NCBI RefSeq assembly: GCF_003344965.1
Contig: NZ_CP031194.1
Span: 7,812,001-7,876,000 of the forward strand
Reading direction: 5' to 3'
DNA: 64,000 bases
Source: Streptomyces paludis
GTDB lineage: Bacteria; Actinomycetota; Actinomycetes; Streptomycetales; Streptomycetaceae
Notes under the pieces: model-generated
Databases searched by the model: none
Told to the model about the DNA's origin: nothing
Seen by the model: the letters and a program-made list of their open reading frames with translations, nothing else
Shown here: in pieces, positions 45,786 through 56,546 of the stretch
Layout of the letters: each line of letters begins with the position of its first letter
Numbering within the stretch: position 1 is the first letter of the stretch
Translations under genes and position numbers: made by a program

Positions 45786-46849
45786 GTGGCCCTGTCTCAG
45801 CATGACCTGCTCCGGCTGCTGGAGTCACTACGTTCGGCGGACGGGCTCCAACTCGTCCGCGCAGTGGCCGAGCGGATGCTCCAAGAACTGATCGAGGCCG
45901 AGGCCACCGTGAGAATCGGCGCCGCGTGGAACGAGCCCACCGACACACGCACCGCGTTACGCAACGGCCACCGGGAAAAGACGCTGACCACCCAGGCCGG
46001 CGACCTGGACCTCGCGATTCCCGAGCTGCGGGGACCTGTTCGGGCAGCTGACCGTGTTCCGCGGCCGGCCCCTGGATCACATCCGTTTCCCTTACGTGTA
46101 CTTGGACGCGACGTACTGCAAGGCGAGGGTCGAGCACCAGATCGTGTCCCGGGCCGTGGTGATCGCCACCGGGATCACCGAAGACGGCGGCCGCGAGGTG
46201 CTGGGGGTGATGGTCGGCGACAGCGAGACCGAGGTGTTCTGGACCCAGTTCCTGCGTCACCTGCGCGAACGTGGTCTGGCCGGAGTCCGGCTCGTGATCG
46301 GTGACCACCACTCGGGGCTGGTCAGGGCCATCCGCAAGGTCATGCCGGGGGGCGCCTAGCAGCGATGCAGGGTTCACTTCCTGCGCGATGTGTTCGGCGT
46401 GATCAACAAGGAAGCGGCGGAGATGGTGGCCGCGACGATCCGCACGATCTTCGCCCAGCCCACCGCCGAAACGGTCCGCGGCCAGCTCGACACCGTAGCC
46501 GACATGCTCGGCACGCAATTCCCGAAGGCCAAGACGATGCTGCTGGAGGCGAGGGCGGATCTCACCGCCTTCGCCACCTTCCCGGAACGACATTGAAAAA
46601 AAATCCAGTCGACGAACCCGCTGGAGCGGATCAACCGCGAAATCAAACGCCGCACCGACGTCGTCCAGGTCTTCCCCAACGACGACGCGCTCCTGCGACT
46701 GGTCACCGCCGTGCTCTTCGAACTCCACGACGAGTGGTCGCCTTCCCCCGCCGCTACCTGCCCGAGGGCAGCATGGAACAGATCTACCCCACCGAGCTCC
46801 CCAAACACGCCCCCACGCTACCCAACACCCCCAACACAACCGCCGATTG
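45786..46849 (+). pseudogene. IS256-type (mutator) transposase pseudogene
   Basis: Starts at GTG 45786 after GGGAGGT at 45774-45780. The N-terminal part reads ERMLQELIEAEATVRIGAAW and ALRNGHREKTLTTQAGDLDL as in IS256-family transposases. About 70 residues are then deleted near 46030 and the frame changes before FRGRPLDHIRFPYVYLDATY. Later lesions are an in-frame TAG at 46357-46359 (Trp in the family motif WQRCRVHF), a TGA near 46594 where family members read HWRKIWSTNPLER, and a frameshift near 46738. The element sits inside the IS630-type fossil, splitting it. I could not define terminal repeats or a target duplication. Confidence 0.85.
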
Positions 46850-46889
46850 ATCGGCTCCACCACAAGAAGGGAGGCGATCCCGGCGGACC

Positions 46890-47042
46890 TGCGTCATCGA
46901 CCGGGTGGACCAGTGGCTGGCGTTCTTCGGCCTCTCCTCACAGTGTTTTGACGCTCACCCGCTCGACATCGGCGTCGATGATCTTCCTTGGCACACTCCG
47001 CTCCGGCTCGTCGCCCAGCCCGTCCAGGCCGTGCTTGAGTAA
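46890..47042 (-). pseudogene. IS630-type transposase fossil, middle part
   Basis: Minus-strand reading [20 protein letters not shown] then [14 protein letters not shown] is the DNA-binding linker of IS630-type transposases. One extra T after CTG (about 46937) makes a TGA; skipping it restores [15 protein letters not shown]. It is separated from the 3' part by the IS256-type pseudogene and from the 5' part by the IS5-type element. Confidence 0.8.
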
Positions 47043-47933
47043 GAGGAGCTAACACAATGCTCGGACGCGTCGGTAGGTGATCACGCAGCAGGCCAGTTTG
47101 AGGAATGCTTCGTGGATGTCGTCGCGGATGTCCCAGCGGATCCGCAGGCGGCGGAAGCCGTGGATCCAGGCGTTCGTGCGCTCTACCACCCAGCGGACCG
47201 TGCCGAGCCCGGATCCGTGCGGTACTCCGCGTCGTGTGATGACCGGCTTGATCCCGCGTTTCCACAGCAGGCGGCGGTACTTGTCGTAGTCGTAGCCGCG
47301 GTCGGCGAACAGCTGCCGCGGCCGGTGACGGGGCCTGCCGGTGCGGCCCCGGATGTGGGGTATCGCGTCGAGCAGCGGCAGTAGCTGGGTGACATCGTGC
47401 CGGTTGCCGCCGGTCAGTGTGATGGCCGGCGGGGTGCCGTGCGAGTCGGTGATGACATGGTGCTTCGAGCCCGGTCTGGCGCGGTCGACCGGGCTCGGCC
47501 CGGTTCTGGGCCGCCCCGACGTGCCTGCCGGTGCGAGCCGTCGATCACCGCCCGCGACCAGTCCAGCTTTCCGCCCCGGTGCAGCTCGGTCAGCAGCACC
47601 TGGTGCAGCCGGTCCCACACCCCGGCCTCGTGCCAGTCCCGCAGACGGCGCCAGCATGTCATCCCCGAACCGAAGCCGAGCTCCTGCGGCAGCCACTCCC
47701 ACTGGATGCCGGTATGCAGCACGAACAAGATCCCCTGCAGGCACTTGCGGTCGTCCAGTGGCAGCCGGCCCGGATTCCGACTTCGTCGGGGCCGCACCGG
47801 CAGCAGCGGCTCGACCTGCAGCCACAAGTCGTCCGACACAAGCCACGGCGGGCCTTTCCCCTTCCCCATGACCCATTCAACGACCAACCGCAGCAACGGA
47901 CATGCCCAAACAGAGGCTTTCTGTTAGCTCCTC
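47043..47933 (-). mobile_element. IS5-family (IS427-group) insertion sequence with perfect 12-bp termini and TAA target duplication
   Basis: An 891-bp element bounded by GAGGAGCTAACA (47043-47054) and its exact reverse complement (47922-47933), flanked on both sides by TAA (47040-47042 and 47934-47936). It carries one transposase in two overlapping minus-strand frames. Removing the element plus one TAA joins the IS630-type fossil in frame (TWRRRL+LKHGLDG), which shows it is a later insertion and defines its ends. Confidence 0.93.
47049..47869 (-). CDS. IS5-family transposase encoded in two overlapping frames (probable programmed frameshift)
   Basis: The first frame runs from ATG 47869 ([16 protein letters not shown]) through [37 protein letters not shown] and the first catalytic aspartate region [10 protein letters not shown], and stops near 47414. 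The second frame continues with [48 protein letters not shown] (second Asp) and the C-terminal signature [20 protein letters not shown] with the catalytic Glu. The two frames overlap near 47480-47560, where IS427-group elements are known to use ribosomal frameshifting. Joined, the protein is about 270 residues, normal for the group, and the DDE residues are present. It may be active, or it may carry an inactivating frameshift; the sequence alone does not decide. Confidence 0.8.
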
Positions 47934-48060
47934 TAAACGCCGCCGCCAGGTGCGGACCGTGTCCGGAGGGGGGACGCCCCAGCGCGTCCAGTACGCGGGC
48001 GACCCTCCGGTGCGCGGAAGACCGACAAGCGCGCGACGCCGCGCGACATGACTGATACCA
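47934..48060 (-). pseudogene. IS630-type transposase fossil, 5' part
   Basis: Minus-strand reading ending PPPDTVRTWRRRL is the helix-turn-helix region of IS630-type transposases and continues in frame into the middle part once the IS5-type element is removed. Upstream the reading degrades and no start codon or terminal repeat could be assigned. The remaining 48061-48342 holds no gene I can recognise. Confidence 0.65.
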
Positions 48061-48342
48061 CGCCCGCCGACGTTCAGCGCCCGGCTCGCCCCGGAACGAA
48101 ACGGTGGCAGAAGCCGGGCAGGGTGCGGTTCCCCGTCGCCGACGTCGGAACGTTCGCGGTATTGCCTGTGGCGGCGCCGTACCACGGCAACCGGACGGGC
48201 ACCGGGCAGGACCGAGCCACGCAGGCGGCGCGGCAAGGCTGTGAACGTGACGCGGGGGCCACGGCCAGGTGTGCCCCGGGGGCAGGGAACTGTCACCACA
48301 CCGGTACCGCCGCTCGTCATGGCGGCAGTGGCCGCGGAGCGA

Positions 48343-49116
48343 CTACTTGATGGCGGGCCCCCTTGACGCGGCCGCCAGAGTGGACGCCAACTCGGCGTTC
48401 ACCTGGGCCTGGTGTGTGGTCAGGTAGAAGTGGCCGCCGGGAAACGCGCGGATACGGAAGGAGCCGGTGGTGTGCTCACGCCACCGATCGGCCTCTGCGA
48501 CGGTTGTCTTCGGGTCGCCGTCGCCCACCAGCACCGTGATCGGGCAGTTCACCGTAGTGTTCGGCACACCCTCGTAGGTCTCGACGACCCGGTAGTCGTT
48601 GCGCAGGGCCGGCATGGCCATCCTGAGGATCTCCTCGTCACCGAGCAGGTCCGCCTGTGTGCCGTTGAGCTGCCGCAATTCGGCGAGCATGCCCTCGTCG
48701 TCGCGCAGGTGCACGCGCTCGTCCCGTCGAGTGGCCGGCGCGCGTCGGCCCGACGCCAGGATCGCCTGAGGCGCGGCGGGCGTGTCCGCGAGCGCGAGGG
48801 CCGTCTCGAACGCGAGGACCGCGCCCATGCTGTGTCCGAAGTAGACGGTCGGCAGGAGTGTTTCTCGCTCGAGGATCGGCGCGATCCGGCTGACATACGC
48901 CGCGACGCTGCCCACCTGCGACTCATGCCTGCGTTCCTGGCGGCCAGGGTACTGGAGGACGATGATGTCGGCGGCGGCCGCGTGGGCCATTGCGACGGGA
49001 TGATAGAAGCTCGCGGAGCCGCCCGCGTGTGGGAAGCACACGAGCCGCACGCGGGCACCGGCGTTGGGCCGAAAGCGGCGCAGCCAGCGGTCCGCGTCGG
49101 TGTCGGGCTGGGGCAT
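48343..49116 (-). CDS. Type II thioesterase, PimI/NysE-like
   Basis: A 257-residue discrete alpha/beta-hydrolase thioesterase. It hydrolyses aberrant or prematurely decarboxylated acyl groups from PKS carrier proteins and keeps the assembly line running. Motifs: FPHAGGSASFYHP near the N-terminus, the nucleophile elbow GHSMGA (Ser near residue 96), and a late GGHFYLT with the catalytic His; an aspartate in VLVGDGDPKT. The ATG at 49116 follows GAGGAG by six bases. It is divergent from the GDP-mannose dehydratase across 216 bp; a similar TEII/dehydratase pair occurs in natamycin-type clusters. Downstream lie the insertion-sequence relics. Confidence 0.92.
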   Translation of the reverse strand: MPQPDTDADRWLRRFRPNAGARVRLVCFPHAGGSASFYHPVAMAHAAAADIIVLQYPGRQERRHESQVGSVAAYVSRIAPILERETLLPTVYFGHSMGAVLAFETALALADTPAAPQAILASGRRAPATRRDERVHLRDDEGMLAELRQLNGTQADLLGDEEILRMAMPALRNDYRVVETYEGVPNTTVNCPITVLVGDGDPKTTVAEADRWREHTTGSFRIRAFPGGHFYLTTHQAQVNAELASTLAAASRGPAIK

Positions 49117-49332
49117 GAGGTCTCCTCGGGGCAGTCGTCAGAGACGATTACGGCCCCATCCTGACCGGAGAATCCCCAGTATCCTGCCAACTCCCGGTGA
49201 TGCACTAGGACACTCCTGCTTTCGTTGACACTGCGGACCGGCCGCTGCGAATGTCATGCACGAAGGCTGATCCCGTGAAGACCAACTGACCGTAACGGTC
49301 GTCTGTTTCCCGTTGCAGCGGAAGGGGATTTC
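49117..49332. promoter_or_regulatory. Divergent promoter region with a PimM-like operator
   Basis: Gene-free 216 bp between the type II thioesterase and the GDP-mannose dehydratase. ACCGGAGAATCCCCAG at 49163-49178 fits CTVGGGAWWTCCCBAG at 12/16, with the right half exact. The equivalent pimI-pimJ region of the natamycin cluster is a known PimM target. The regulator itself is not in the window. Confidence 0.5.
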
Positions 49333-50364
49333 GTGTCCAAACGTGCTCTTATCACCGGGGTTACCGGCCAGGACGGCTCGTACCTCGCGGAACACCTGTT
49401 GGCGCAGGGATATGAGGTGTGGGGCCTGATACGGGGCCAGGCCAACCCGAGGAAGTCGCGGGTCAGCCGCCTGGTGTCCGAGCTGTCCTTTGTGGACGGT
49501 GATCTGATGGACCAGGCCAGCCTCGTCTCGGCGCTGGACCGGATCCAGCCCGATGAGGTGTACAACCTCGGAGCCATTTCGTTCGTGCCGATGTCATGGC
49601 AGCAGGCGGAGCTGGTGAGCGAGGTCAACGGTGTCGGTGTGCTGCGCATGCTGGAGGCCATTCGCATGGTGAGCGGGCTGAACGCGTCCAGCTCGGCCCG
49701 GTCCGATCGGATCCGGCTCTACCAGGCGTCGTCGTCGGAGATGTTCGGCAAGGTCACGGAGACCCCGCAGAGGGAGACGACCCGGTTCCACCCTCGCAGT
49801 CCGTACGGTGTGGCCAAGGCATACGGACACTTCATCACGCGCAACTACCGTGAATCGTTCGGTATGTACGGCGTCTCCGGAATCCTGTTCAACCACGAGT
49901 CCCCGCGCCGCGGTGCGGAGTTCGTGACCAGGAAGATCTCGCTGGCCGTCGCGCAGATCAAGCTTGGGCTGCAGGACAAGCTGGCCCTGGGCAACCTCGA
50001 CGCGACGCGTGACTGGGGCTTCGCCGGTGACTACGTCAAGGCGATGCACCTCATGCTGCAGCAGGACGAGCCGGGTGACTACGTGATCGGCACCGGCGTG
50101 ATGCACTCGGTCCGCGACGCGGTGCAGATCGCCTTCGACACCGTGGGCCTCAACTGGCAGGACTATGTCGTGATCGACCCGGAGCTGGTACGCCCGGCCG
50201 AGGTCGAGACACTGTGCGCCGATTCCAGCATGGCCCGATCCGCACTGGACTGGTCCCCCACGGTGAAGTTCGAGGAACTGATGCAGATGATGGTCGAGTC
50301 GGACCTGCAGCAGGCATCGCGCGAGCGTGAGTACGGAGACCTGCTGCTGGCCGGCCGTTGGTGA
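49333..50364 (+). CDS. GDP-mannose 4,6-dehydratase, NysDIII/PimJ-like
   Basis: A 343-residue extended short-chain dehydrogenase that converts GDP-D-mannose to GDP-4-keto-6-deoxymannose, the first committed step to GDP-mycosamine. The N-terminal GITGxxGxxG-type NAD(P) motif reads GVTGQDGSYLAEHL (residues about 9-22). The substrate and catalytic region has SSSEMFGK and the Tyr/Lys pair in SPYGVAKAYGH. FNHESPRRGAEFVTRKI is the family nucleotide-sugar binding stretch. The GTG start at 49333 follows GGAAGGGG. Separated from the aminotransferase and glycosyltransferase by the PKS genes, but all three form the mycosamine pathway. It is followed by a broken carboxylase fragment and the cholesterol oxidase on the same strand. 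Confidence 0.95.
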   Translation: MSKRALITGVTGQDGSYLAEHLLAQGYEVWGLIRGQANPRKSRVSRLVSELSFVDGDLMDQASLVSALDRIQPDEVYNLGAISFVPMSWQQAELVSEVNGVGVLRMLEAIRMVSGLNASSSARSDRIRLYQASSSEMFGKVTETPQRETTRFHPRSPYGVAKAYGHFITRNYRESFGMYGVSGILFNHESPRRGAEFVTRKISLAVAQIKLGLQDKLALGNLDATRDWGFAGDYVKAMHLMLQQDEPGDYVIGTGVMHSVRDAVQIAFDTVGLNWQDYVVIDPELVRPAEVETLCADSSMARSALDWSPTVKFEELMQMMVESDLQQASREREYGDLLLAGRW

Positions 50365-50368
50365 GAGT

Positions 50369-52376
<2,008 letters not shown>

Positions 52377-52380
52377 CGGG

Positions 52381-52419
52381 CGGGTGGGGTGGGGCCAGAC
52401 GTACGCCCCACCCCACCCG
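52381..52419. terminator. Perfect 15-bp G/C-rich hairpin, bidirectional terminator
   Basis: Arms 52381-52395 and 52405-52419 are exact reverse complements with a 9-base loop, starting 5 bp after the cholesterol oxidase stop codon. It separates the polyene cluster from the convergent sugar operon and marks the likely cluster border. Confidence 0.88.
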
Positions 52420-52496
52420 TGTCCTCTTCACGGCAGACAGTCCACAAGGTCTGCTGCGGAACGAGGAACACTGTGGAGCGACTCCGCTTGGGCGGG

Positions 52497-53519
52497 CTAT
52501 CCCCGTACCGCCTGTTCGATGAGGTCGAGCGCGCGGATACTGTCCGCCGGATCGACGGGCGGTGGACCGCCGTCGTGCAGGGCCGTCGCGAGCCGGCGGT
52601 AGAACTCGCGGTAGTCGCCGGCCCGCAGGGGGACGGTGTCCGTGCCGTCGGGGCCCGCCACGACGGCGTCCCGGCCGTCCGCGTGCAGCCCGAATCCGGT
52701 GTCGCCGGGCCGCAGTCCGGCGAGGGACTGCGCCTCCTGCGGGTCGAGCCCGTCGGAGCGGAAGACGGCACGGGAGCCGGTGACCCGGAAGCGGGGGCGC
52801 GGCGCCGGGGCCACCGCGCTCATCCACAGCCGGGTCCGTACGCCGGAGACATGCCGCAGCGTGAGGAAGGACTCGTCGTCGCTCACCGCGCCGGGCCGCC
52901 GGCGGTCCAGTTCGGCGTGCACCTCGCTGACCTCGCCGAACAACTGGAGCGCCTGGTCGATCAGATGGGGGCCGAGGTCGTACAGGATGCCGCCGCCCGC
53001 CGAGGGGCCCGTGACGTCCTTCCACCCGTCGCCGACCCGGGGGCTCCACCACTCGAAGGCCGAGTCGAACTGACGGACCTCACCGAGTTCGCCCCGTTCC
53101 ACGACATCGCGGAGGGTGAGGAAGTCCCCGTCCCAGCGCCGGTTCTGGAAGACGGTCAGCACCCGCCCCGCCGCCTTCGCCGCCGCCACGACCTCGCGGG
53201 CCCCGGCCGCGGTCACGGCGATCGGTTTGTCGATCACCACATGCGAACCGGCCTCGATCGCGGCGTGGGCGAGCGGCGCGTGGCTGGCGTTCGGGCTGCC
53301 GATGACCACCAGGTCGTACGGCCGGGAACCGGCGAACAGCGCGTCGGTGCCGGCGAGTATCCCGGTCCCCGGATACTCCTGACGGGCCAGACGCGCCCGC
53401 TCGGGCGATCCGGTGACGATCGCGTCCAGGGAGTAGCGCGGATCGGCGGCGATGAGCGGTGCGTGGAAGACCCGCCCGGCCGTGCCGAAGCCGATGACGG
53501 CGGTACGGATGACACTCAT
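52497..53519 (-). CDS. Gfo/Idh/MocA-family NAD(P)-dependent oxidoreductase
   Basis: About 340 residues. The N-terminal Rossmann motif AVIGFGTAGRVFHAPLI is followed by the family hallmark VVIDKPIAVTAAGA (EKP-like, Lys of the active site). A second hallmark region holds GGGILYDLGPHLIDQ, with Asp and His of the catalytic set. These enzymes oxidise or reduce sugars, inositols or keto-sugars; the substrate cannot be told. ATG 53519 is preferred because AGAGGGAC precedes it; an alternative ATG at 53552 would overlap the upstream aldo-keto reductase stop by 4 bp. It is the last gene of the operon, and its 3' end faces the cholesterol oxidase terminator. Confidence 0.88.
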   Translation of the reverse strand: MSVIRTAVIGFGTAGRVFHAPLIAADPRYSLDAIVTGSPERARLARQEYPGTGILAGTDALFAGSRPYDLVVIGSPNASHAPLAHAAIEAGSHVVIDKPIAVTAAGAREVVAAAKAAGRVLTVFQNRRWDGDFLTLRDVVERGELGEVRQFDSAFEWWSPRVGDGWKDVTGPSAGGGILYDLGPHLIDQALQLFGEVSEVHAELDRRRPGAVSDDESFLTLRHVSGVRTRLWMSAVAPAPRPRFRVTGSRAVFRSDGLDPQEAQSLAGLRPGDTGFGLHADGRDAVVAGPDGTDTVPLRAGDYREFYRRLATALHDGGPPPVDPADSIRALDLIEQAVRG

Positions 53520-53548
53520 GGAACTGTCCCTCTTCTTGTCGTGTGCAG

Positions 53549-54499
53549 TCATCGGGGGCCGACGTCGGCCGGCAGCCCGGCCACGATCTCGTCCACCGCG
53601 TCGAAGAGCGCGGCGGGGATGTCGCGCTCGACCGCCGCCACGCTCTGCGCGATCCGCGAGGGGCGCGACACCCCGACGACGGTCGAGGAGATCCGCGGGT
53701 CACGGACCGAGAACTGGACGGCGGCGGCGGCGATCGGCACTCCGGCCTCCTGGCAGAGCGCCTCGATCCGGCGGATGGCCGCGAGCAACTCCTCGGGCGC
53801 GTCGCGGTAGCCGTACCGACGCGACGCGCCGGTGCCGGACGCCAGGATTCCGCCGCCGAACACCGCCGCGTTGACCACGCCCATACCGCGCCCGGCGGCG
53901 GCGTCGATGAGCCGGTCGGCCGTACGGTTCACGAGCGTCCACCGGTTGTGCGTCAGCAGGACGTCGAAGTGGCCGGTCTCCACGTACTCCCGGATCGTCT
54001 CCGTGTCACCGCCGGCCACACCGATCGCCCGCGCCACCCCGGTCTCCTTCAGCTCCCGCAGCACCTCGACCGGCCCGCCCGGCGCGGTCGCGGCGGCGAA
54101 CGTCGTGTTCTCCGGGTCGTGCAGATACAGCAGCGGCACGCTGTCGACGCCCAGCCGCCGCAGACTGCCCGCGATGGCCCGGCGCATCTCCGCGCCGGAG
54201 AAATCCCCGGTGTCCAGATCACGGGTGACCTTCGTGGCGAGCAGATAGCCGTCCGGCAGCCCGCCGACCTCGGCGATCGCCGCTCCGATCCGGCGTTCCG
54301 ACTCCCCCCGGCCGTAGGCGCAGGAGGTGTCGATCCCGCGGATCGGTCCGGTGAGCGCCGCGACGGCGGTCGCCACGCCGTCCTCGGCGCTCACGTCGTA
54401 GCCGAAGTTCGAGGGCATCGAACCCAGTGGCGCGCCACCGACCATGAGAGGGGTGACGGGGAGCCCGGTGGCCCCCAGGGGCCGTACTGTCCACCGCAT
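53549..54499 (-). CDS. Aldo-keto reductase
   Basis: A 316-residue AKR, similar in outline to the L-fucose/galactose dehydrogenase-type group. Catalytic tetrad by motif: Asp and Tyr in GIDTSCAYGRGESERRIG, Lys in LLATKVTRDL, His in LLYLHDPENT. The NADP-binding C-terminus is present (SSTVVGVSRPSRIAQSV). It probably oxidises a sugar to its lactone, or reduces a keto-sugar, within the same catabolic route. The start is set at ATG 54499, two bases after the upstream dehydratase stop, so translation is probably coupled. Confidence 0.86.
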   Translation of the reverse strand: MRWTVRPLGATGLPVTPLMVGGAPLGSMPSNFGYDVSAEDGVATAVAALTGPIRGIDTSCAYGRGESERRIGAAIAEVGGLPDGYLLATKVTRDLDTGDFSGAEMRRAIAGSLRRLGVDSVPLLYLHDPENTTFAAATAPGGPVEVLRELKETGVARAIGVAGGDTETIREYVETGHFDVLLTHNRWTLVNRTADRLIDAAAGRGMGVVNAAVFGGGILASGTGASRRYGYRDAPEELLAAIRRIEALCQEAGVPIAAAAVQFSVRDPRISSTVVGVSRPSRIAQSVAAVERDIPAALFDAVDEIVAGLPADVGPR

Positions 54500-54501
54500 G
54501 A

Positions 54502-55710
54502 TCAGTCCTCCGCACTCGTCCAGTCGAAGAATCCGGCGTCCGCCGGATCCAGGTGGGCACGCGCCGCCGTACGGTCGAACTCGACGCCCAGGCCCGGGCG
54601 GTCGCCGACGGTGACATAGCCGTCCTTCACGATCGGATCGGTGAATCCGTCGACGATGTCGTACCACCAGGGGTCCATCGCCACGGGATACTCGAAGGCG
54701 ATCAGATTGTCGGGCAGGGTGGCCGACACCTGGATCAGGGCGGCCAGCCCGAGCAGACCGCTGCTGACCCCGTGCGGCGCGATCCCGATCCCGTACAGAT
54801 CCGCGAACTCGGCGATCCACTTCAGTTCGGCGAGGCCCCCGACATCACCGGGGTCGGGACCGATGACCCGGACGGCGCGGGTCTCGATCAGCTCACGGAA
54901 GTTCTGCCGCAGATAGAGCTGCTCACCGGTGTGGGTGGGGACCGTTGTCGCCGTGGTGATCTCGCGGTAGCCGGCGACATCGTTCCAGGGCACGAAGTCG
55001 CCCGTCAGGATGTCCTCGGCCCACGCGATGTCGAACCGCTCCAGCTCACGCAGTACCCGGATCGCGTCGGGCACCGCCCATCCGGGCCCCATGTCGAGGG
55101 CGAGGCGCCGGTCGGGGCCCAGGACGTCCTTCATGGCGGCGACCGCGTCGACCACCCGGCTGATCCCGCTCGGGGTCAGAAATCCGCGGTTGGGGTGAAG
55201 GGGGCCCTCGCGGAGGTCGTTGTAGAGAAAGCCGGGAGTGTGGGGCGCCATGAACCCGTGCAGGCCGACGCCTTCCTTGATGATGGAGAAGTTCTCCGGC
55301 GCCGCCGCCATGTACGCCATGGACGCGGCGTAGTCCTCCGGTGTGTGGGAGCCGAGCGTGGTGCGCACCCCTCCGTTGTAGACGCGGACCCGGTCGCGCA
55401 CCTTGCCGCCCAGCAGCCGGTGGACGGGGACGCCGAGCGCCTTCCCCGCCACGTCCCACAGCGCGATCTCGATCGCCGAGGCGATGGCGCCCCACGGCTT
55501 GGACGCGCCCATCCTCCGGATACGCAGCATGCAGCGCTCGACCTCGGTCGGATCGGCCCCGATCAGCAGGGGCGAGAAGACACCGAGTGTCCCCGCCACA
55601 TAGGGCTTGGAGTGCTCGATCTCGGCGAAACCGTCGATGCCCTCGTCCGTCAGGATCCGGAGCACGGGGGACCGGCCGATACGGGCGCAGCGGATGTCGG
55701 TGATTCTCAT
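54502..55710 (-). CDS. Enolase-superfamily sugar acid dehydratase (mandelate racemase/muconate lactonizing group)
   Basis: A 402-residue member of the mandelate racemase/muconate lactonizing family. The metal ligands fit LALDMGPGW (Asp), WAEDIL (Glu) and HTGEQLY (Glu), and GIAPHGVSSG supplies the catalytic His, a pattern close to galactonate/arabinonate-type dehydratases. The expected reaction is dehydration of an acid sugar to a 2-keto-3-deoxy acid; the exact sugar is unknown. Start and stop overlap neighbouring genes by 4 bp (ATGA) upstream, showing tight coupling with the permease genes. Confidence 0.88.
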   Translation of the reverse strand: MRITDIRCARIGRSPVLRILTDEGIDGFAEIEHSKPYVAGTLGVFSPLLIGADPTEVERCMLRIRRMGASKPWGAIASAIEIALWDVAGKALGVPVHRLLGGKVRDRVRVYNGGVRTTLGSHTPEDYAASMAYMAAAPENFSIIKEGVGLHGFMAPHTPGFLYNDLREGPLHPNRGFLTPSGISRVVDAVAAMKDVLGPDRRLALDMGPGWAVPDAIRVLRELERFDIAWAEDILTGDFVPWNDVAGYREITTATTVPTHTGEQLYLRQNFRELIETRAVRVIGPDPGDVGGLAELKWIAEFADLYGIGIAPHGVSSGLLGLAALIQVSATLPDNLIAFEYPVAMDPWWYDIVDGFTDPIVKDGYVTVGDRPGLGVEFDRTAARAHLDPADAGFFDWTSAED

Positions 55711-56546
55711 CCCTTGACCGCACCGCCGGTGAGCCCCGCGGTGAAGTACCGCTGCATGACCATGAACAGGATGACGATGGGTACGGTCAGGACGACGGAC
55801 GCGGCCATCGTCGCTCCCCAGTCCACATCGAACTCACCGGCGAACTGCGTCAGCGCCACCGGGGCCGTACGCGACGCGGTGGACGTGGCCATCACCGAGG
55901 CGAACAGGAATTCGTGCCACGACTGGAGGAAGGCGAACATTCCCGCCGCGGCCAGACCGGGCGCGCACACCGGAAGGGTGACATAGCTGACCGCGTCGAA
56001 GCGTGAACCACCGTCGATCTGAACGGCTTCCTCCAGCTCGTAGGGGATCGCGGCAATCTGGTTGCGCACCATCCAGGTGACCAGCGGCACGGTGATCGCG
56101 AGATGCGCGAACGCCACCCCGCTCGCCGTGTCGAGCAGTTTGAGCGACGAGACGATCTGGTAGACGGGCAGCAGCACCACCGTGAGCGGCACCATCTGCC
56201 CCAGCAGGATGAACAGGGCCAGCGGCCGGGCCGAGCGGAACCGGAAGCGCGCCAGGGCGTATCCGGCGCTGAAGCAGAACAGCAGCGTCGCGATGGCCAC
56301 CAGACCCCCGATGATCACGGAGTTCAGCAGCGCCTGGGGCATCGACGACGAGGTCAGGACGGTCTGGTAGTTGTCGAACGTCCAGGAGGAGGGGAACAGC
56401 CGGGCCGGTACGGCGAAGATGTCGCCGCGCTTCTTGAACGACGTCAGCACCATGACGGCGATCGGGGCCAGGCTCCATGTCAGCAGAACGGCCAGGGTTC
56501 CCCAGACGGCGGCGCGTGCGGACACGCGGCCGGCGAGCTGTCTCAT
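55707..56546 (-). CDS. Carbohydrate ABC transporter permease (MalG-like)
   Basis: A 279-residue inner-membrane permease with about six hydrophobic segments. It has the EAA loop read as EAVQIDGGSRFDAVSYVTLP, which docks to the ATPase. The first hydrophobic span is AAVWGTLAVLLTWSLAPIAV. It pairs with the MalF-like permease upstream (4-bp ATGA overlap) and overlaps the dehydratase downstream by 4 bp. No ATPase gene is in the operon; Streptomyces sugar importers commonly share the MsiK ATPase. Confidence 0.92.
   Translation of the reverse strand: MRQLAGRVSARAAVWGTLAVLLTWSLAPIAVMVLTSFKKRGDIFAVPARLFPSSWTFDNYQTVLTSSSMPQALLNSVIIGGLVAIATLLFCFSAGYALARFRFRSARPLALFILLGQMVPLTVVLLPVYQIVSSLKLLDTASGVAFAHLAITVPLVTWMVRNQIAAIPYELEEAVQIDGGSRFDAVSYVTLPVCAPGLAAAGMFAFLQSWHEFLFASVMATSTASRTAPVALTQFAGEFDVDWGATMAASVVLTVPIVILFMVMQRYFTAGLTGGAVKG

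Noticed and set aside
45219..48342. CRISPR array, tRNA genes or phage attachment site in the IS-rich gap
   Set aside because: No regularly spaced short repeats, no tRNA-like cloverleaf and no integrase; the sequence is explained by insertion-sequence fragments apart from about 280 bp (48061-48342) with nothing recognisable.
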